From Magicicada septendecula (Eukaryota > Arthropoda > Insecta > Hemiptera > Cicadidae): a stretch of DNA of 64,000 bases. Of the stretch, positions 11,011 to 22,179 are shown piece by piece (position 1 is the stretch's first letter; each line of letters starts with the position of its first letter). The stretch spans positions 1,318,583,286 through 1,318,647,285 of the forward strand of contig CM068367.1 of NCBI GenBank assembly GCA_034769895.1, given 5' to 3'. The position numbers and the translations under genes are program-made. A model generated the notes under the pieces. The model searched no databases and was not told the origin of the DNA. It saw only the letters and a list, made by a program, of their open reading frames with translations.

Positions 11011-11059
11011 CCTACGCCTTGAATGTTGTAACGTCACAAAACGTTCCATACTCTTAAAA

Positions 11060-12290
11060 CGACCAGAAGAGTGACGATTAGACAACATAACCAGACGATT
11101 TGACAGAGACGAATTGACAAAAGACTAGTTCCCAAATAGATGTTTAAGTGAGCATAACAAACCATTAATAAATCAAGTCAAACACCATAAGTAATATAAG
11201 ATGAAAGAGATAATATTTATAACATTAGATGAGCAATTGCAAAGTATTAATTTGAATGACAAACAAAAGTAAAGGTATTGTTGACAATCATGAACTATGA
11301 AAGAATTATAATAAATGAACCATTCAAATAAGATTAACAGTGTAGACTCAATGTTAGATCAACCTCGAAGAAGGGTATGCTAAGGCATAATGAATAATGA
11401 TAATAGAATAATTAATGAGAGAACAAATTGTAGATGTTCTATTAACAATATGATATCAATGTAATCAACAATGAAAAAACTATATGTGTTTAAAAATGTT
11501 ATAAAAGTGTAACTTATTGTAGAAAGATGTATTCTCAGTAAAGGTAAACAAAACCCTATCATGAATTATGTAAACTAGGAGACTGGCATAAGATGAGTTA
11601 AGACAACTCAGTGAATAATAAATAATATGATAAAAACTCAAATAATAACTCACTACTACTTACGTGGAGTCCATAATGAAAAGAAACTTGAAATAATAGA
11701 CAAAACAATGATGACCAAACAGATTATGAAAATCATAATCATGTACAATAAAGAGTATAGGAAAATGTAGATAAAATGATAATGAAAAAGGTGTAAGACA
11801 CCATACAATGTCTAGTATAATAAGTATAGGAATTAAGAATAATGTTGAATAAGTAATAATGAAGTAAAGAAGCATTGGAACAATAATAAACCAATATGTT
11901 ATTATGATTGTTAATGATCAGCTGGATGCAGCAATTTTAAATAATAATATGTTCATTTCAATAAGATTATTATGTTCAAAATAGAAATTAAGGAGAGTTG
12001 AATCAATGTTAAAAAACATTAAAATATAATCTGCAAAATGTAGCAGAAGACATTTGAAAACAATGCAATATTTAAGCTAGGTTTTAATTAAGATAGATTT
12101 TATTAATGAAAGATATATCCAAACTGGCCTCTTTCATATCAAAATAACCAGAAAAGAATGAGCAATACGATTCTAGTAATAGAATCAAATTTGTAATTAG
12201 TATAACTGAGATATAAACGTAAATATAATAAATTTTGTGAATTTTGGATGGTTACGAGGAACACCAATAACAACGATAGAACCCACGCTT
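11060..12290. other. A-rich strand-asymmetric block
   Basis: About 1.2 kb in which the plus strand is strikingly A-rich and interrupted by ATAATGA/AATAATA words. All longer open frames fall on the minus strand only because stop codons are depleted there. No motif or known gene is recognised. It resembles the block at 40.66-42.55 kb in style. Function unknown. Confidence 0.35.
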
Positions 12291-12331
12291 AAAACAATTA
12301 TGGCAGGGATAAAAATAGAATGACCGCATCA

Positions 12332-12414
12332 TGACGTCATTTTTAGCCAATCACAAAATTACTTCAAAAATTAATTGTCGCAACCTAGCGTCGATTTCAG
12401 CAGACTATATATAC
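12332..12414 (+). promoter_or_regulatory. Promoter-like cluster: CRE, CCAAT box, TATA box
   Basis: TGACGTCA (12332-12339), AGCCAATCA (12345-12353) and CTATATATAC (12405-12414) occur in promoter order within 85 bp. A start site would fall near 12435. No convincing initiator or protein-coding exon follows. Because a possible primer-binding site lies at 13492, the cluster might belong to a long LTR, but I find no second LTR. Confidence 0.3.
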
Positions 12415-13975
12415 TGTTGTAATAGCGAAGAGAAACACATTTTGCCAAATTCCATTGCAGCAGCTACTACAGGTCGAAATTATCATCAAATCTAATTTAA
12501 ACAACAGCAGTGAAGAAGTTAATACTTTTAAAACTGCATCGCAACAAGGAGTTCATTTTTACTAGTTGTGCGAAATAAATAAGAACAAGGTTAGGTGAAG
12601 TACCTAACCCAGTATTAAGTTTCAAGAAATAATAATCGTTCTTACGAGTGAAAGTGAAGTGTACGATCAGTGTACCCGATCGTAAAGTGCAATTGAAAAT
12701 TAATCCAAGCGATTATAATGCAGGGAGTACCGTGCAATATATCATTACAGTGTACGAATATTATGTGATTAGTATAATAAACAATACACTCTTGTACTGA
12801 CGCAAAAACAATAATACGATAAGTAATAAGCACTGTGTATACTTTTTCTATAGGAATTATATGATTCCAAATATAATAATTCATGTACTAGGCTAACCGT
12901 AGTTAACCTCAAACTTGTAGAGGTTAAACGAACATTTCGTAAATCAAGTTAAATATTTTAAAAGTGTCTAACATATTTAATTCAAATCTTGTAAAGCATC
13001 GTAAATCAAGGCATAGGGATTTTATCATGTAGTTTAAAAGAATTCACCCTTGAGATATAAATATTTTGTAAACAAACAAACCATAGTAAGAGTAATCATT
13101 GCCAACCTTCTGGGTTAGGAATAATTGAAGCCAGGTAGGCTGTAATCAATAATTATTGTTAATTCGAATGTATAACGTGGAAGTAAAAACCTTGTGAGCA
13201 ATAAACAGGTAAATTGTTAATTACCAAACGTTGTAAACAATTATTGAAACAGTTATTAATTATTTTTCTCAATTAAAAGAGTTGCGATTTCAAGGCACTT
13301 AAACAATCAAGATGGCGGCCTGAACGTGTGAAGCGCCAACAGTTTAAAAACATAAACAAATCATAAGGAAAATAATTAAATAAATTATTTTAAATACTCA
13401 ATCAAAGAAATAATTTAACATCAATTAAATTTATTTATTTTTTATTCTTTGAATAAAATTTTTTTATGGAACAAGAACTTGCGATTCCATATGGCGCCCA
13501 AGTAAAATAAAATTAGCTCACTTAATTACAAACAGTGCAGTTATACTGTTTTGACAAACCAACAGTATAATAAAATACTGAGATCATCTGGCGACCAGTA
13601 CAGACAGAACTAAACTACCAGTACTACACCAAAGGTACGTGAAGGTTTTAAGTACTTAATAATTTTGTCAAACAACACATTACTGTACATAGACGATCTA
13701 GGTCGACGGAAGTGCTACTGAACTTCAAGTGAACCCCGAAGTGAACCATATTCGATTAACAGAGATTACAATATTTAAATAATTCACTAATAAAAATTAA
13801 TTAATCGAAATATACAAGATATATTAATTAAATTAAAATTAAAAATAATTTAACAATCGAATTTAAATAAAAGATAATCAAAGTGTGACGAATTTTTAAA
13901 GAGATACGTAAGTAGTACGTATTAATATAAGTACCTTCTTCCTCTCCTTGAAACAAAATATTGTTAGAAACAATA
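12415..13975. other. Unassigned; possible degenerate LTR-element leader
   Basis: No protein motif is seen. Notable words are an inverted pair GTTAGGTGAAGTACCTAAC (12591-12609), AAGATGGCGGCC (13312-13323), and TGGCGCCCAAGT (13492-13503), which resembles the start of a tRNA-primer binding site of Gypsy-type LTR elements. A second TGGCGACCAGT occurs at 13589-13599. None is decisive. Confidence 0.3.
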
Positions 13976-14024
13976 TAATAATAATAATAATAATATTAAT
14001 AATGTTAATAATAATAGTAGTTTC
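13976..14024. repeat. TAA/ATA microsatellite at R1 3' end
   Basis: Imperfect (ATA)n with AATGTTAAT interruptions directly abutting the 3' end of the minus-strand R1-clade element. A matching TAATAATAGTAG tract lies at the element's other end (17060-17085). Confidence 0.8.
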
Positions 14025-17000
14025 TTTGCTGGGGAGGAAAAATGCATTATGTACCATCACGACTGGTCTCCCGGTGTGTGGGACTCGCACCCACTAAAAA
14101 ACCTCCACTTTACAGGCAGGGAACCCCCCCTGTAACTACTATTCGTATGGCTTCAGGGTGGCACCTCGTATTGCGCCTACTAGGCTCCTACAGCTTTATC
14201 TATATCATCGACCTGTGAGAGAGTCCAGTTTAGGCTTCTTCTGCCGTAGGACCATCCTCACGAAGGTCACGACCATGTCCCAGTTCTCTTTTGGATATAC
14301 CTCGCCGTGCGTTCTGTCCACCCATTCAGGGAGGTTCCCAATCAACCTCGCCGTCCACCTAGCTCGACTCTCCTGCTCCCATCGTAGTTGTCAGCTCAGC
14401 ATGGAGTGTGCCCTGGCCACTATTCTTGCTTCTACAAACCCCAAGTCTTCCTTGGTCTTGTAGACCCTCCTCCTCTCCTCAGCCATCAGATCTATTGGCA
14501 CTACTCCAGCGACGACCAACACTGCTGGTTCCGGCACCGTTCTGTAGGAGCTTGTAATTCGAAGTGCTCCTCTTCGTTGTACCGCGGCCATCTGCTTGCG
14601 GTATTTTTCTTGCTTCAGTGCGTCGGCCCAGACCTCGGATCCGTAGAGGAGAATCGAGTTGGTCACCGACATCAGCAGTCGCCGTCTTCCCGCAGCTGGG
14701 CCTCCGACATTTGCCATTCGCCTTGCTCAGCACAGCAACGACCTTAGCGGCTTTCTCCGAGGAGCATCGAATTTGCTCCCAATAGGAAACCTTAGTATCC
14801 AGGTGCACCCCTAGATACTTCACCGCTGGCTTTGATGTTATCGCCTTTTCCCCCACCACGAAATGTGTAGTTGTGGGTATACGTCGTCGAGTGAGCAGCA
14901 CAATCTCCGTCTTCTCCATCGCAAGGCTCAGACCGTGTTCTTCCATCCAGATGCGGACCCTGCGCATGCCCTGGTTGAGCATGCGCTGCGCCTCCTCTGC
15001 GTCTCTCGTGGTGATCACGGCAGCCATGTCATCAGCATATGCTACCAGAAAGGTATCATCTGGCATCTCCATCCGGAGGATTCCATCATATAAGGCATTT
15101 CACAGCTCGGGGCCCAAGATAGAGCCCTGAGCTACACCTCCTGTTATTTCTCTGCTGCGTGGCCCGTCTGCTGTGTCGTACCGGAGCTCCCTGTCTCTCA
15201 GGTAACTTCGTATTATCAGGAGCAGATAGTCCGGCGCTTGAAAGACGTCCTTCAAAGCCGCTAGCAAGTCTGTCCACCTGGCCGAATTAAAGGCGTTGCG
15301 TACGTCCAGTGTAGCGAGTAGCACCGTCCTTCTGGACAAGTGATTACCCCGCTGGGCCACCTGGACGACTTTTAAGATCTCCTGTATGGCTCCAATGGTG
15401 GATCTGGCCGTTCTGAACCCGTACTGCCTCGCTGACAGATCTCCCGCATCCCGAATTGCCGCTACTAGGCGAGGCCTGAGTAGACGTTCCAGTAGTTTCC
15501 CCGCCGTGTCCAGCATACAAAGAGGTCTGTATGCCGACGGGGAATTCGGGTCGCCCTTTCCTTTGCTGACTAAGACAAGTCTCTGGATCTTCCACCTCTT
15601 CGGGAAGACTCCGTCTTTAAGGCAGCGGTTGTACTTATTAAGTAGCACCTGGGGGCAGGATCTAGCGACCACCCTCAGCACTTCCGCAGGTATACCATCC
15701 GGCCCTGGTGCCGTCTTGTTGCGCAGGGAGCTAGCAGCTAGTGATAGCTCGTCCTCACTGAAAATCGGGACGTCTTCCAATGGGCCTGGATATTCCTCTC
15801 GATCCCTCAGTGGGTGACGAGGAAATAGACCGTCCACGATGAAGCGCATCTGAGTTTCGTCCATCCATGGGCTACGAGGCTGGGCTCCAAGCCTGCTCAT
15901 TACAAGCCTGTACCCCAGACCCCAGGGATCAGAATCTAGATCACTCCTGAGGGTCTCCCACTTGAGCCGCTTGCTTCTGTTGATGGCCTCCTTCAGTCTT
16001 TTTCTAGCGAGCTGATATTCGTCTTGCGCTTCGGCTGCTGCATTCGCGTTTCTCCGTCTGTTTCTGGTCGCCATGCGACGGGAGCGCAAGCAACGTCTCC
16101 TGAGGTCAGCAATCTCGTCTGTCCACCAGTACGCCACTGTCTTCCCCCCGCGGCGTCTCGCTATCCTGGGCATAGACAAATCGCAGGCGTTCCGTATGAG
16201 GCGCATTATCGCACCGACGACTTCCTCTGTCGGGCCCAAGCTGTTCATTACCGCCTCCTTTCCGATCGCGATGACATCCTGCAACAAATCCTCGTCCAGT
16301 TTGGACACGTTCCAGCCAGGTGTCCGGCTGTGTTCAGCTATGGGCGAATGCTGAACTCTCCGCAGGGTGAAAGTGAGATATACTGATATAGTGATCACTA
16401 CCAGTATAATCTTCCAACACCTCCCAGTTCATGAAGCTGTGCGCAATGCCTCGGATACCAAAGTGATGTCCGGGATTGTTTCAGCGTAACCAGGACTTCT
16501 AAAAGTTGAGATACCGCCCACATTGACCACCGCGAGCCTGACTCTTGCTGCCATCTCTAACACGTACCGTCCCCTGGCGCACGTCGCAGGCATCCCCCAC
16601 TCCACCGCTTTGGCGTTGAAGTCTCCAGCGACCACGCAGGGTCCTTCCATCTCACGAATCGTGTCTTCCAATTTGTCAACTTTCTCACGAAATTCGTGGA
16701 TGGTCTCGTTAGGAGTGAGGTAGCAGCTCACATAAGTGATGTCATCGCATCTCACCCACACGAAACCACTTCCGGCACCACGGCTTGAAGGGAGCGGCAC
16801 GGTCGGGTCGGGAATCCAGACTGCAGCCGTCCCGAGTAAGTCAGCATACCATCCCGGTTCCTCTCTATCGTGGTGCTGCTCGCTGATGATCAGAAGATTG
16901 GCACCCACGTCCAGCTTCAGCTGCTCCAGGAGGGCGTCCGACGTTCTGCTCCTATGCAGGTTTCCCTGGAGAATCTTCATCGGCCAAGCCTGCTCTGGGC

Positions 17001-17059
17001 CCTCCCAAGCGCCTGTCGAAACACCGCACAGATACCCGACCCGGGAACATGTTTCAGAG
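14025..17059 (-). mobile_element. R1-clade non-LTR retrotransposon, near-complete ORF2
   Basis: This is the best preserved element in the window, on the minus strand. It is markedly richer in G+C than its surroundings. It spans the ORF2 endonuclease, RT and tail, and a 3' UTR of about 180 bp whose end abuts TAA repeats. ORF1 is absent, so the copy is 5' truncated at about 17055, where it again touches TAA-type repeats. Directly upstream sits the 3' end of a second R1-clade copy in the same orientation, giving a head-to-tail tandem. R1-clade elements are known for sequence-specific insertion, and here the target appears to be a TAA microsatellite rather than rDNA. Confidence 0.88.
14205..16980 (-). 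pseudogene. R1-clade ORF2: endonuclease and reverse transcriptase
   Basis: The chosen start is MKILQGNLHRSR (16978-16980 downward), the usual opening of the endonuclease. Endonuclease motifs: ISEQHHDRE, VVAGDFNAKAVEWG (about 16610-16640), IPDITLVS, then GSDHYISI in a shifted frame at about 16395. RT motifs: KTAPGPDGIPAEVL, SAYRPLCMLDTAGK, RQYGFRTARSTIGAI, TLDVRNAFNSARW, GVAQGSILGPEL and an intact VAYADDMAAV (YADD complement at 15028-15039). Thumb: RRGALRITSSYRTVPEPAV. Lesions: paired frameshifts near 16440 and 16390, TGA for the expected Trp at about 15097, a frameshift near 14718, and TGA at 14391-14393. After RTHGEV the frame jumps to YPKENWDMVVTFVRMVL, so the CCHC zinc-knuckle region present in other R1 copies is deleted. 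It is dead as it stands but relatively young. Confidence 0.88.
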
Positions 17060-17100
17060 AATAATAATAGTAGTAGTAGTAATTTATTATTAATTTTTTT
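17060..17100. repeat. TAA/TAG microsatellite between two R1 copies
   Basis: AATAATAATAGTAGTAGTAGTAATTTATTATTAATT separates the 5'-truncated end of one R1-clade copy from the 3' UTR of the next. It is the counterpart of the tract at 13976-14024. Confidence 0.7.
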
Positions 17101-18095
17101 ATAGAGGGGGAAAAATGCTTTATGCACCGTCCGAGGAGACCGTGCTTTCTCTGGTGTGTGGGACTCTCGCCCACTAAATAACCCACCTCTAACTCAGGCA
17201 TTCATATCCATCCTAGAACCACTTAGCGTATAACTTCAGGATGCAGCCTATTGCGCCCTTATCGGGCTCCTTCTACTTGTTCCTCATCTTCTATTACCCG
17301 TTGGGTGCAAGTTGGGCCTGCCTTTTTTTTTGTTGTAGGACCCACTGAATAATACATTTATGCGATCCTATTCCGCCTTACCACGAAGCATAAGAGCAAC
17401 TACGGTCTCGGGCGTGAGGTTCCCGAGCTCCATTTCCAGTGCCATCCTCTGTCTTGCAAATCTGCAGCATTTAAATAAACATGTGCGAGGCATCTTCATG
17501 GGGTGAGTCTCCGTAAGTTCAAAATCAATTTATTCTTTGCACCAGATTAACGAGGATATTTATTTTTGTCAAGATGTATGGTAAAACAAGAACATAGGCC
17601 TATAAATAGGTTATGAAATCTGTTCATTGGTTTCTGTGTCAATTAACATGTTAATTGCCCTCTGACTTAAACATGTTAATGCTGGGATCTGCACCTTTCC
17701 CATTCTGTGGAGGTAGGCATTAAAATTGCTGTGGCCAATGAGCAGAAGGGTCAGATGGTAGTTGACCTCACTGTGTTGACGATCTATCCATTCCTTAAAG
17801 TTTGGTATGAGCCTTGCGGTCCATCTTCCTCTACCCTCTCTATCCCAACAATATTGGCACTTCATGCTTTGCGGCATCCCTTTCAATTTCGCCTCTTCTT
17901 TCGAATAAATGCCTCCGCTCTAGAGCCAACAGGCCTACGGGAATCACTCCCGCTATCAACAGGACAAAACGCTCTGGCACTGTCCGGTAAGAGGATGCTA
18001 CTCTGAGGGCTCCTCTTCTCTGTACCGATGCCATAAGTTTTCTGTACTTCTACATCTTTAGTGCCTCCACCCAGATTTCATAACCGTACAATAAT
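17101..18095 (-). pseudogene. Second R1-clade copy, 3' fragment
   Basis: Minus strand, from about 18090: SVQRRGALRVASSYRTVPE and IAGVIPVGLLALERRH, then GRGRWTARLIPNFKEWID and SEVNYHLTLLLIGHSNFNAYLHRMGKV in good order up to about 17690. Here the coding sequence is interrupted by repeat R (17516-17672). On the far side it resumes with a zinc-knuckle remnant (DSPHEDASHMF), the C-terminal tail, and a 3' UTR ending at about 17101. The copy is 5' truncated at about 18090, again beside AATAATAATA. The RT active site is not included. Confidence 0.75.
17516..17672. repeat. Short repeat R, copy 2, inserted in R1 copy
   Basis: This matches 9055-9100 plus 9371-9475. Comparison with the uninterrupted R1 fragment at 46.6-46.7 kb (ATCTTCATG...ATGCTGGG) shows that these about 155 bases are extra, so repeat R is mobile or was once mobile. 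It contains a palindrome AATTAACATGTTAATT and a TAGGCCTA octamer. Confidence 0.65.
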
Positions 18096-18112
18096 AATAA
18101 TAGTCATGGTGG

Positions 18113-18123
18113 TGGTGGAGGTG

Positions 18124-18167
<44 letters not shown>

Positions 18168-18175
18168 TTGATGCT
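18113..18175. repeat. (TGA)n microsatellite
   Basis: An imperfect GGT run followed by about 14 GAT/TGA triplets and TGTTGATGCTG, immediately upstream of the truncated R1-clade copy. Confidence 0.9.
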
Positions 18176-18678
18176 GTATTTAACATTGATAATATCCAAT
18201 TCGGAAGAAATTTGGATATTGATTATGCAAAACCAGTGATCAGTGGGTACCTATTATGTCAGCTTCCACTAGCTATTGGACAAGTTACAACGCATGCTGT
18301 TTACAACCGCTCACACGCCAATTCCGAAACGCAATTCTAGACCTAAACGCTGTAAGCATTTAAACAGTTACTTCCTAAGCTGGAGTGCTTTGTTCTGGCT
18401 GGCAAGTTTTTGCTATGTCATCATAAACTGTGCTGAACTGTGACAGCACGTCTTCATCGAGTAAGAAATGAATGTAATTATGTTACTAAATTTTTGCTGG
18501 TGTTACAATTACTGACAGCATGTTTTACAGATTCATACAATGTTGCCTCCAATGGACGATCAACAACACCCATTGTACAATAAAATTTAAAATAAAAACA
18601 TGCACACGTTACTAAAAGCTATGCAATAGTAAGTGAACGTTGATGTTAATAGAACAGGAGTGTTGGGCTATACCATAT
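18176..18678. other. Unassigned stretch
   Basis: No gene seen. A short inverted pair AATATCCAA...TTGGATATT lies near 18190-18217. Confidence 0.35.
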
Positions 18679-19184
18679 TGTTACGACGATCTCAGTGATC
18701 GTCGTATGGTGCAGTGGAAAACAAAATACAAGACGCCAATGAAGTCACTAATATCCAGCTTTAATTATAGCAATTGATAATTTGTAATCAACAAAATAGT
18801 CTCTTACAACAATTCAAATGAAATATGTCCACACGCAATTATAATGTCAACTATAAAGAATTCCGCACTAATTATAACACAACAACACTTCGCTTCAACA
18901 AGCACTCATTCCCCGCTAAAGAAATCGCTCAACACAACTGAATGACAAACCAGCTGCTGTGGCTTGTATAGATCGCGCACGCCTTCTAGAAATTTTCCAT
19001 CCTCAAATTAATTGCTGACGCTAATGCGTATTTCAAGTGTGCTATTGAAGAATCTGGAACATACCTGAACGTGGCCTTGACTGAGACAACACCTGCCACA
19101 CACGGCGTGGGGGCGGGTGGAAGGACGCGCTCGAATAAATGCATATTTCTGATTCAATTTGTCTTGGCAAGACGACGTAACTCA
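18679..19184 (-). mobile_element. Solo LTR, minus strand (family with 32973-33561)
   Basis: The plus-strand start TGTTACGACGATCTCAGTG is the complement of the 3' terminus ...CGTCGTAACA of the LTR at 32973-33561. Similarity continues through a GTCTTGTATTTTGTTTT block, AATTAAAGCTGG and AGTGCGGA...TATAGTTGACATTA. On the minus strand a CTATACAAG TATA-like box lies about 31 bases before a TCAGTT initiator. The base context before 18679 is ATAT, as for the other copy. The far (5') end is unclear because the first about 200 bases differ; 19184 is a guess based on CGACGTAACTCA. Confidence 0.6.
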
Positions 19185-19504
19185 CAAAGTCAGACTTTTT
19201 AATCTTTATTTTAAATAATTTTTCAAACGAGAATTAAATATTTATTGTAAAAAGAGTTCAAAATCAAGGAATTTTCGTCCGTTTATAAGAGAATTTACTC
19301 TATGTTGACTTGACTAGACAACACTAGACACGTCGAAAGGTTTATATAATGAACATAATAGATACATGATATAATGTTATTAGCCTATTTGTTGTCAGTA
19401 CGGTATTATATTAAACAATTAAATACCGCTTACACATTAGCCAGAGTCATACTACGCCTCATTGGTTGTACACAGAACGTAGAAAAAATAAATGCTTTAT
19501 AAGT

Positions 19505-19690
19505 GTAATAATTTTGTAAGCGTGTTAATAAACATTGTGACTATTGATTTCTCTGAGGTTAAGTGGTTTGTCCTACTTTTGCAACATTTCGACCCACATA
19601 ATTTGTAAACGTGCTAATAAACATTATGACTACCAATTTCTCTGGGGTTATGTGGTTTATCTTACTCTTTTAAACATCTCGATCCGAGGA
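19505..19690 (+). repeat. Tandem pair of about 90-bp units with AATAAA
   Basis: Two diverged direct copies (about 19508-19596 and 19597-19687) share GT(A)AACGTGnTAATAAACATT, GACTA, ATTTCTCTGnGGTTA and a CATnTCGAnCC end. Each has an AATAAA. The composition suggests LTR 3' sequence (poly-A signal region) that was duplicated. No other LTR part is visible. Confidence 0.55.
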
Positions 19691-19974
19691 GTTCTCGAAA
19701 AAGTAGTAGTAGTAGTAGTCTAATATTTAATGAAATTAAGTTAGCAAATGTGTTAAATCCTGGCAACAAAGATTTAACTTGCTTAGGTTAATTTTTACTT
19801 TTTAAAACTGCTTTTACTAACAAAATAATTTTTAGGAGTTATTAGATACAAGCTATAAGTAATTGTTACTGCAAAATAATTTTTAATCTGTATATTAAGG
19901 GCGTAACCTCTTAAATATAATTAATTAAATTTTGAATACATAAATCTATATATTATGCGTATCGTTTTATAAAT
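19691..19974. other. Unassigned AT-rich stretch
   Basis: Nothing recognisable beyond an AGTAGT run at 19703-19719. Confidence 0.3.
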
Positions 19975-20215
19975 ATGAAGCCTTCTTCTTCATCATCATC
20001 AGCAGCAAGGATTAAACCAGGGGTTCCGGTCAGAAAGAGGCAAAGTCTAGAGCAGGTGACTCCAGCGCTTTCTCGGACGTCCCACACATCTCCGTCTCTT
20101 CGGCTTATAGTGACATAGTTGTTTGGGGTGATGCGGCATTCGTCCATTCGGCAAAGATGTTCCCACCAAATCAGCCGATACTGGGCAGTCCTGTCAAGTA
20201 CACTCATAATATTCT
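19975..20215 (-). pseudogene. RTE/CR1-like C-terminal remnant, copy 1
   Basis: The minus strand reads DRTAQYRLIWWEHLCRMDE, then across a frameshift a GRPRK-type block. It closely matches 31745-31975. The words QYRLxWxEHLCRMDDxRIPK are typical of the C-terminal part of insect endonuclease-reverse transcriptase polyproteins. It ends at (GAT)n-like sequence (about 19990). Confidence 0.6.
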
Positions 20216-21006
20216 GTGAAGCCTTCTTAACGGTTAATTTATTTAGTACTTTTGCAGGAAGGCTGCGCTAAACAAAATTCTTGAATTGATTCAACATAAT
20301 CATGGGGCGTACAAAGTATAAAGTACGGCAATATTGTTATAGAGGGTGCAAATGGTGACAAACCGTTGACAATAGCAACGGTATGTAAAGAAACGGTGCT
20401 AGATAAAACTGTAAATACAAAATGAAAAAAAAACTGACGATTAAGCGTATTGAAGGAAGAGAAGTAACGTGATGCTAATTATCAAAAGCGTTCGTCACGT
20501 AGCAGTCATTTGTGTACAGGCAGTATTGTGTTTGTGTGCGGACGTTTGTGTGTCTGTGCAGTACGTTTCATTCTCACAATTGCGAACAAAAACACTCTAA
20601 TAACAATCCCTTAAACGCTGTGAAACAAACATTTTAAAATCCCTTCTCTTAACCCAGTTGCATTATTCTTATTTCACTTCAGCAGCGTAATGTGCCACCA
20701 TAACAGACATACCTATTGACAGTGTCGTTTAGACGACAGATGGAAACAATCAGTTGTCTTATCTGTCTGTCTGCCAGTGGAAACAAACATCTCACTCTGT
20801 AACAGCGACAGCGAGTGCAGTAACTGCAGCGCTACTTTACGACTGCTTTTTATTTAAATGAATCTCTAAAATACCATTGTATAAAAAATTAACAAAATTC
20901 AATGACTTTTTACTGGAGTAGAATGTATAAAACAATGCTGCTCTAAATACCATCAATTAAATGTTAATTTTTTTAAATATCAAGGCTTTTAATATTTATT
21001 TTAATA
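20216..21006. other. Unassigned stretch
   Basis: No gene or repeat recognised. AT-rich with modest GT-rich words near 20510-20560. Confidence 0.35.
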
Positions 21007-22145
21007 CTAGCTATTACCCGCGGCTTTGCACGCGAATATTTGACTTTTAATAAGTATTTTAGTATAATTTTTATTGTCTAATGTAGTCTATGTCTGTATA
21101 GCGTTCTGTCAGGCCGTATAACCTTTTTTTACTCATTAGTCACATTCTCTCCAAAGCTGTTTTCAACACTTGTACTATTTTAACTTGTACTGAATTATTA
21201 TGTTGATGCAACATCCTTTGGATACTTGAAAGTACCCGTTTATAAAGCCTTTGGAGATATTTATAAAGACCCGTTAAATCAAAAACGCTAAATTCTTTAT
21301 TTTAAGTGTTACTGTGTTCAAAGCATTGTATAACACATTAAACGTTATGTTTTCCTCAACTATGGGTTTTATTTATTTCAATAGTAAACTGAAAACCAAA
21401 AACCATTGTCACCTAACCTCACAAATGAAAACAACTCGTATTTTTGCTTTGCATTAACTAATAGGACAATTTACAATTAGTGCACTTCTTCTTTTCCACA
21501 TCGTAATATATCGATACAATCGCATATTATATAAAACATCTAAAATGTACTGCATGAATGGATAAATGTACAGTTCCGATACCGCTAAATAGCTTTTGTT
21601 TATTTACTTATTACTATGGTAATTAATTCTGGTCTCCATGGTGTTGTTGACATCTTTAGTAGTAGTATTTAATATATTTCATTACGTATTCATTGGATCA
21701 TCAGAAATATATGTATAAACAGAAATTTATGTATAAACATAAATTTTATAATCGTTTAAGACAATTACAAAATATATAGACGTATCCGTGTACAAAATTG
21801 CAAAATATATCGATACAATCGCATATTAAAAATTGTAGGAACGGATAAAGTTACAGTTCCGATGCCGCTAAATATCATTTGTTTATTTACTTGTTACTAT
21901 GGTAATTAATTCTGGTCTCCATGGTGATTTTGACATCTGTATACGCGTCAACGAAAGGCATAATTAAAAGGGCCTAAATCGTGCGAACGGGGAAAATTAT
22001 CAAATTCCAAGTTAGACAGTATTTTTTTCCTTGTGGCAAAGGTTACCTATGCAACATTTGGTGGCAATCGGTGTAATGGTGTGGATTTGTATTGAGTACC
22101 TACAAATCCTCAGACTTTGAGTTATATATATTATAATGTGTAAAA
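21007..22145 (+). repeat. Interspersed repeat P, copy 1 (CCCGCGGCTT type)
   Basis: It begins CTAGCTATTACCCGCGGCTT and ends near GGTGGCAATCGGTGTAATGG...TTTGAGTTATATA, matching 39838-40650. The pairing of a CCCGCGGCTTCGCACGC start with a GGTGxxAATCGGT end is a pattern seen in interspersed repeats of many arthropods. I cannot assign its class. This copy is longer because about 140 bp is present twice (about 21505-21650 and 21800-21935) around a unique insert. No coding frame is seen. Confidence 0.7.
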
Positions 22146-22179
22146 TTATGTGGTAAGGTGGTTGATATGTTATATTTAT

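Noticed and set aside
15100..17104. Many plus-strand frames of 60-143 codons between 14.1 and 17.1 kb
   Set aside because: They are antisense shadows of the G+C-rich minus-strand R1-clade ORF2.
14025..18095. R1 insertion in 28S rDNA
   Set aside because: No rRNA sequence flanks either copy; both ends touch TAA-type microsatellites instead.
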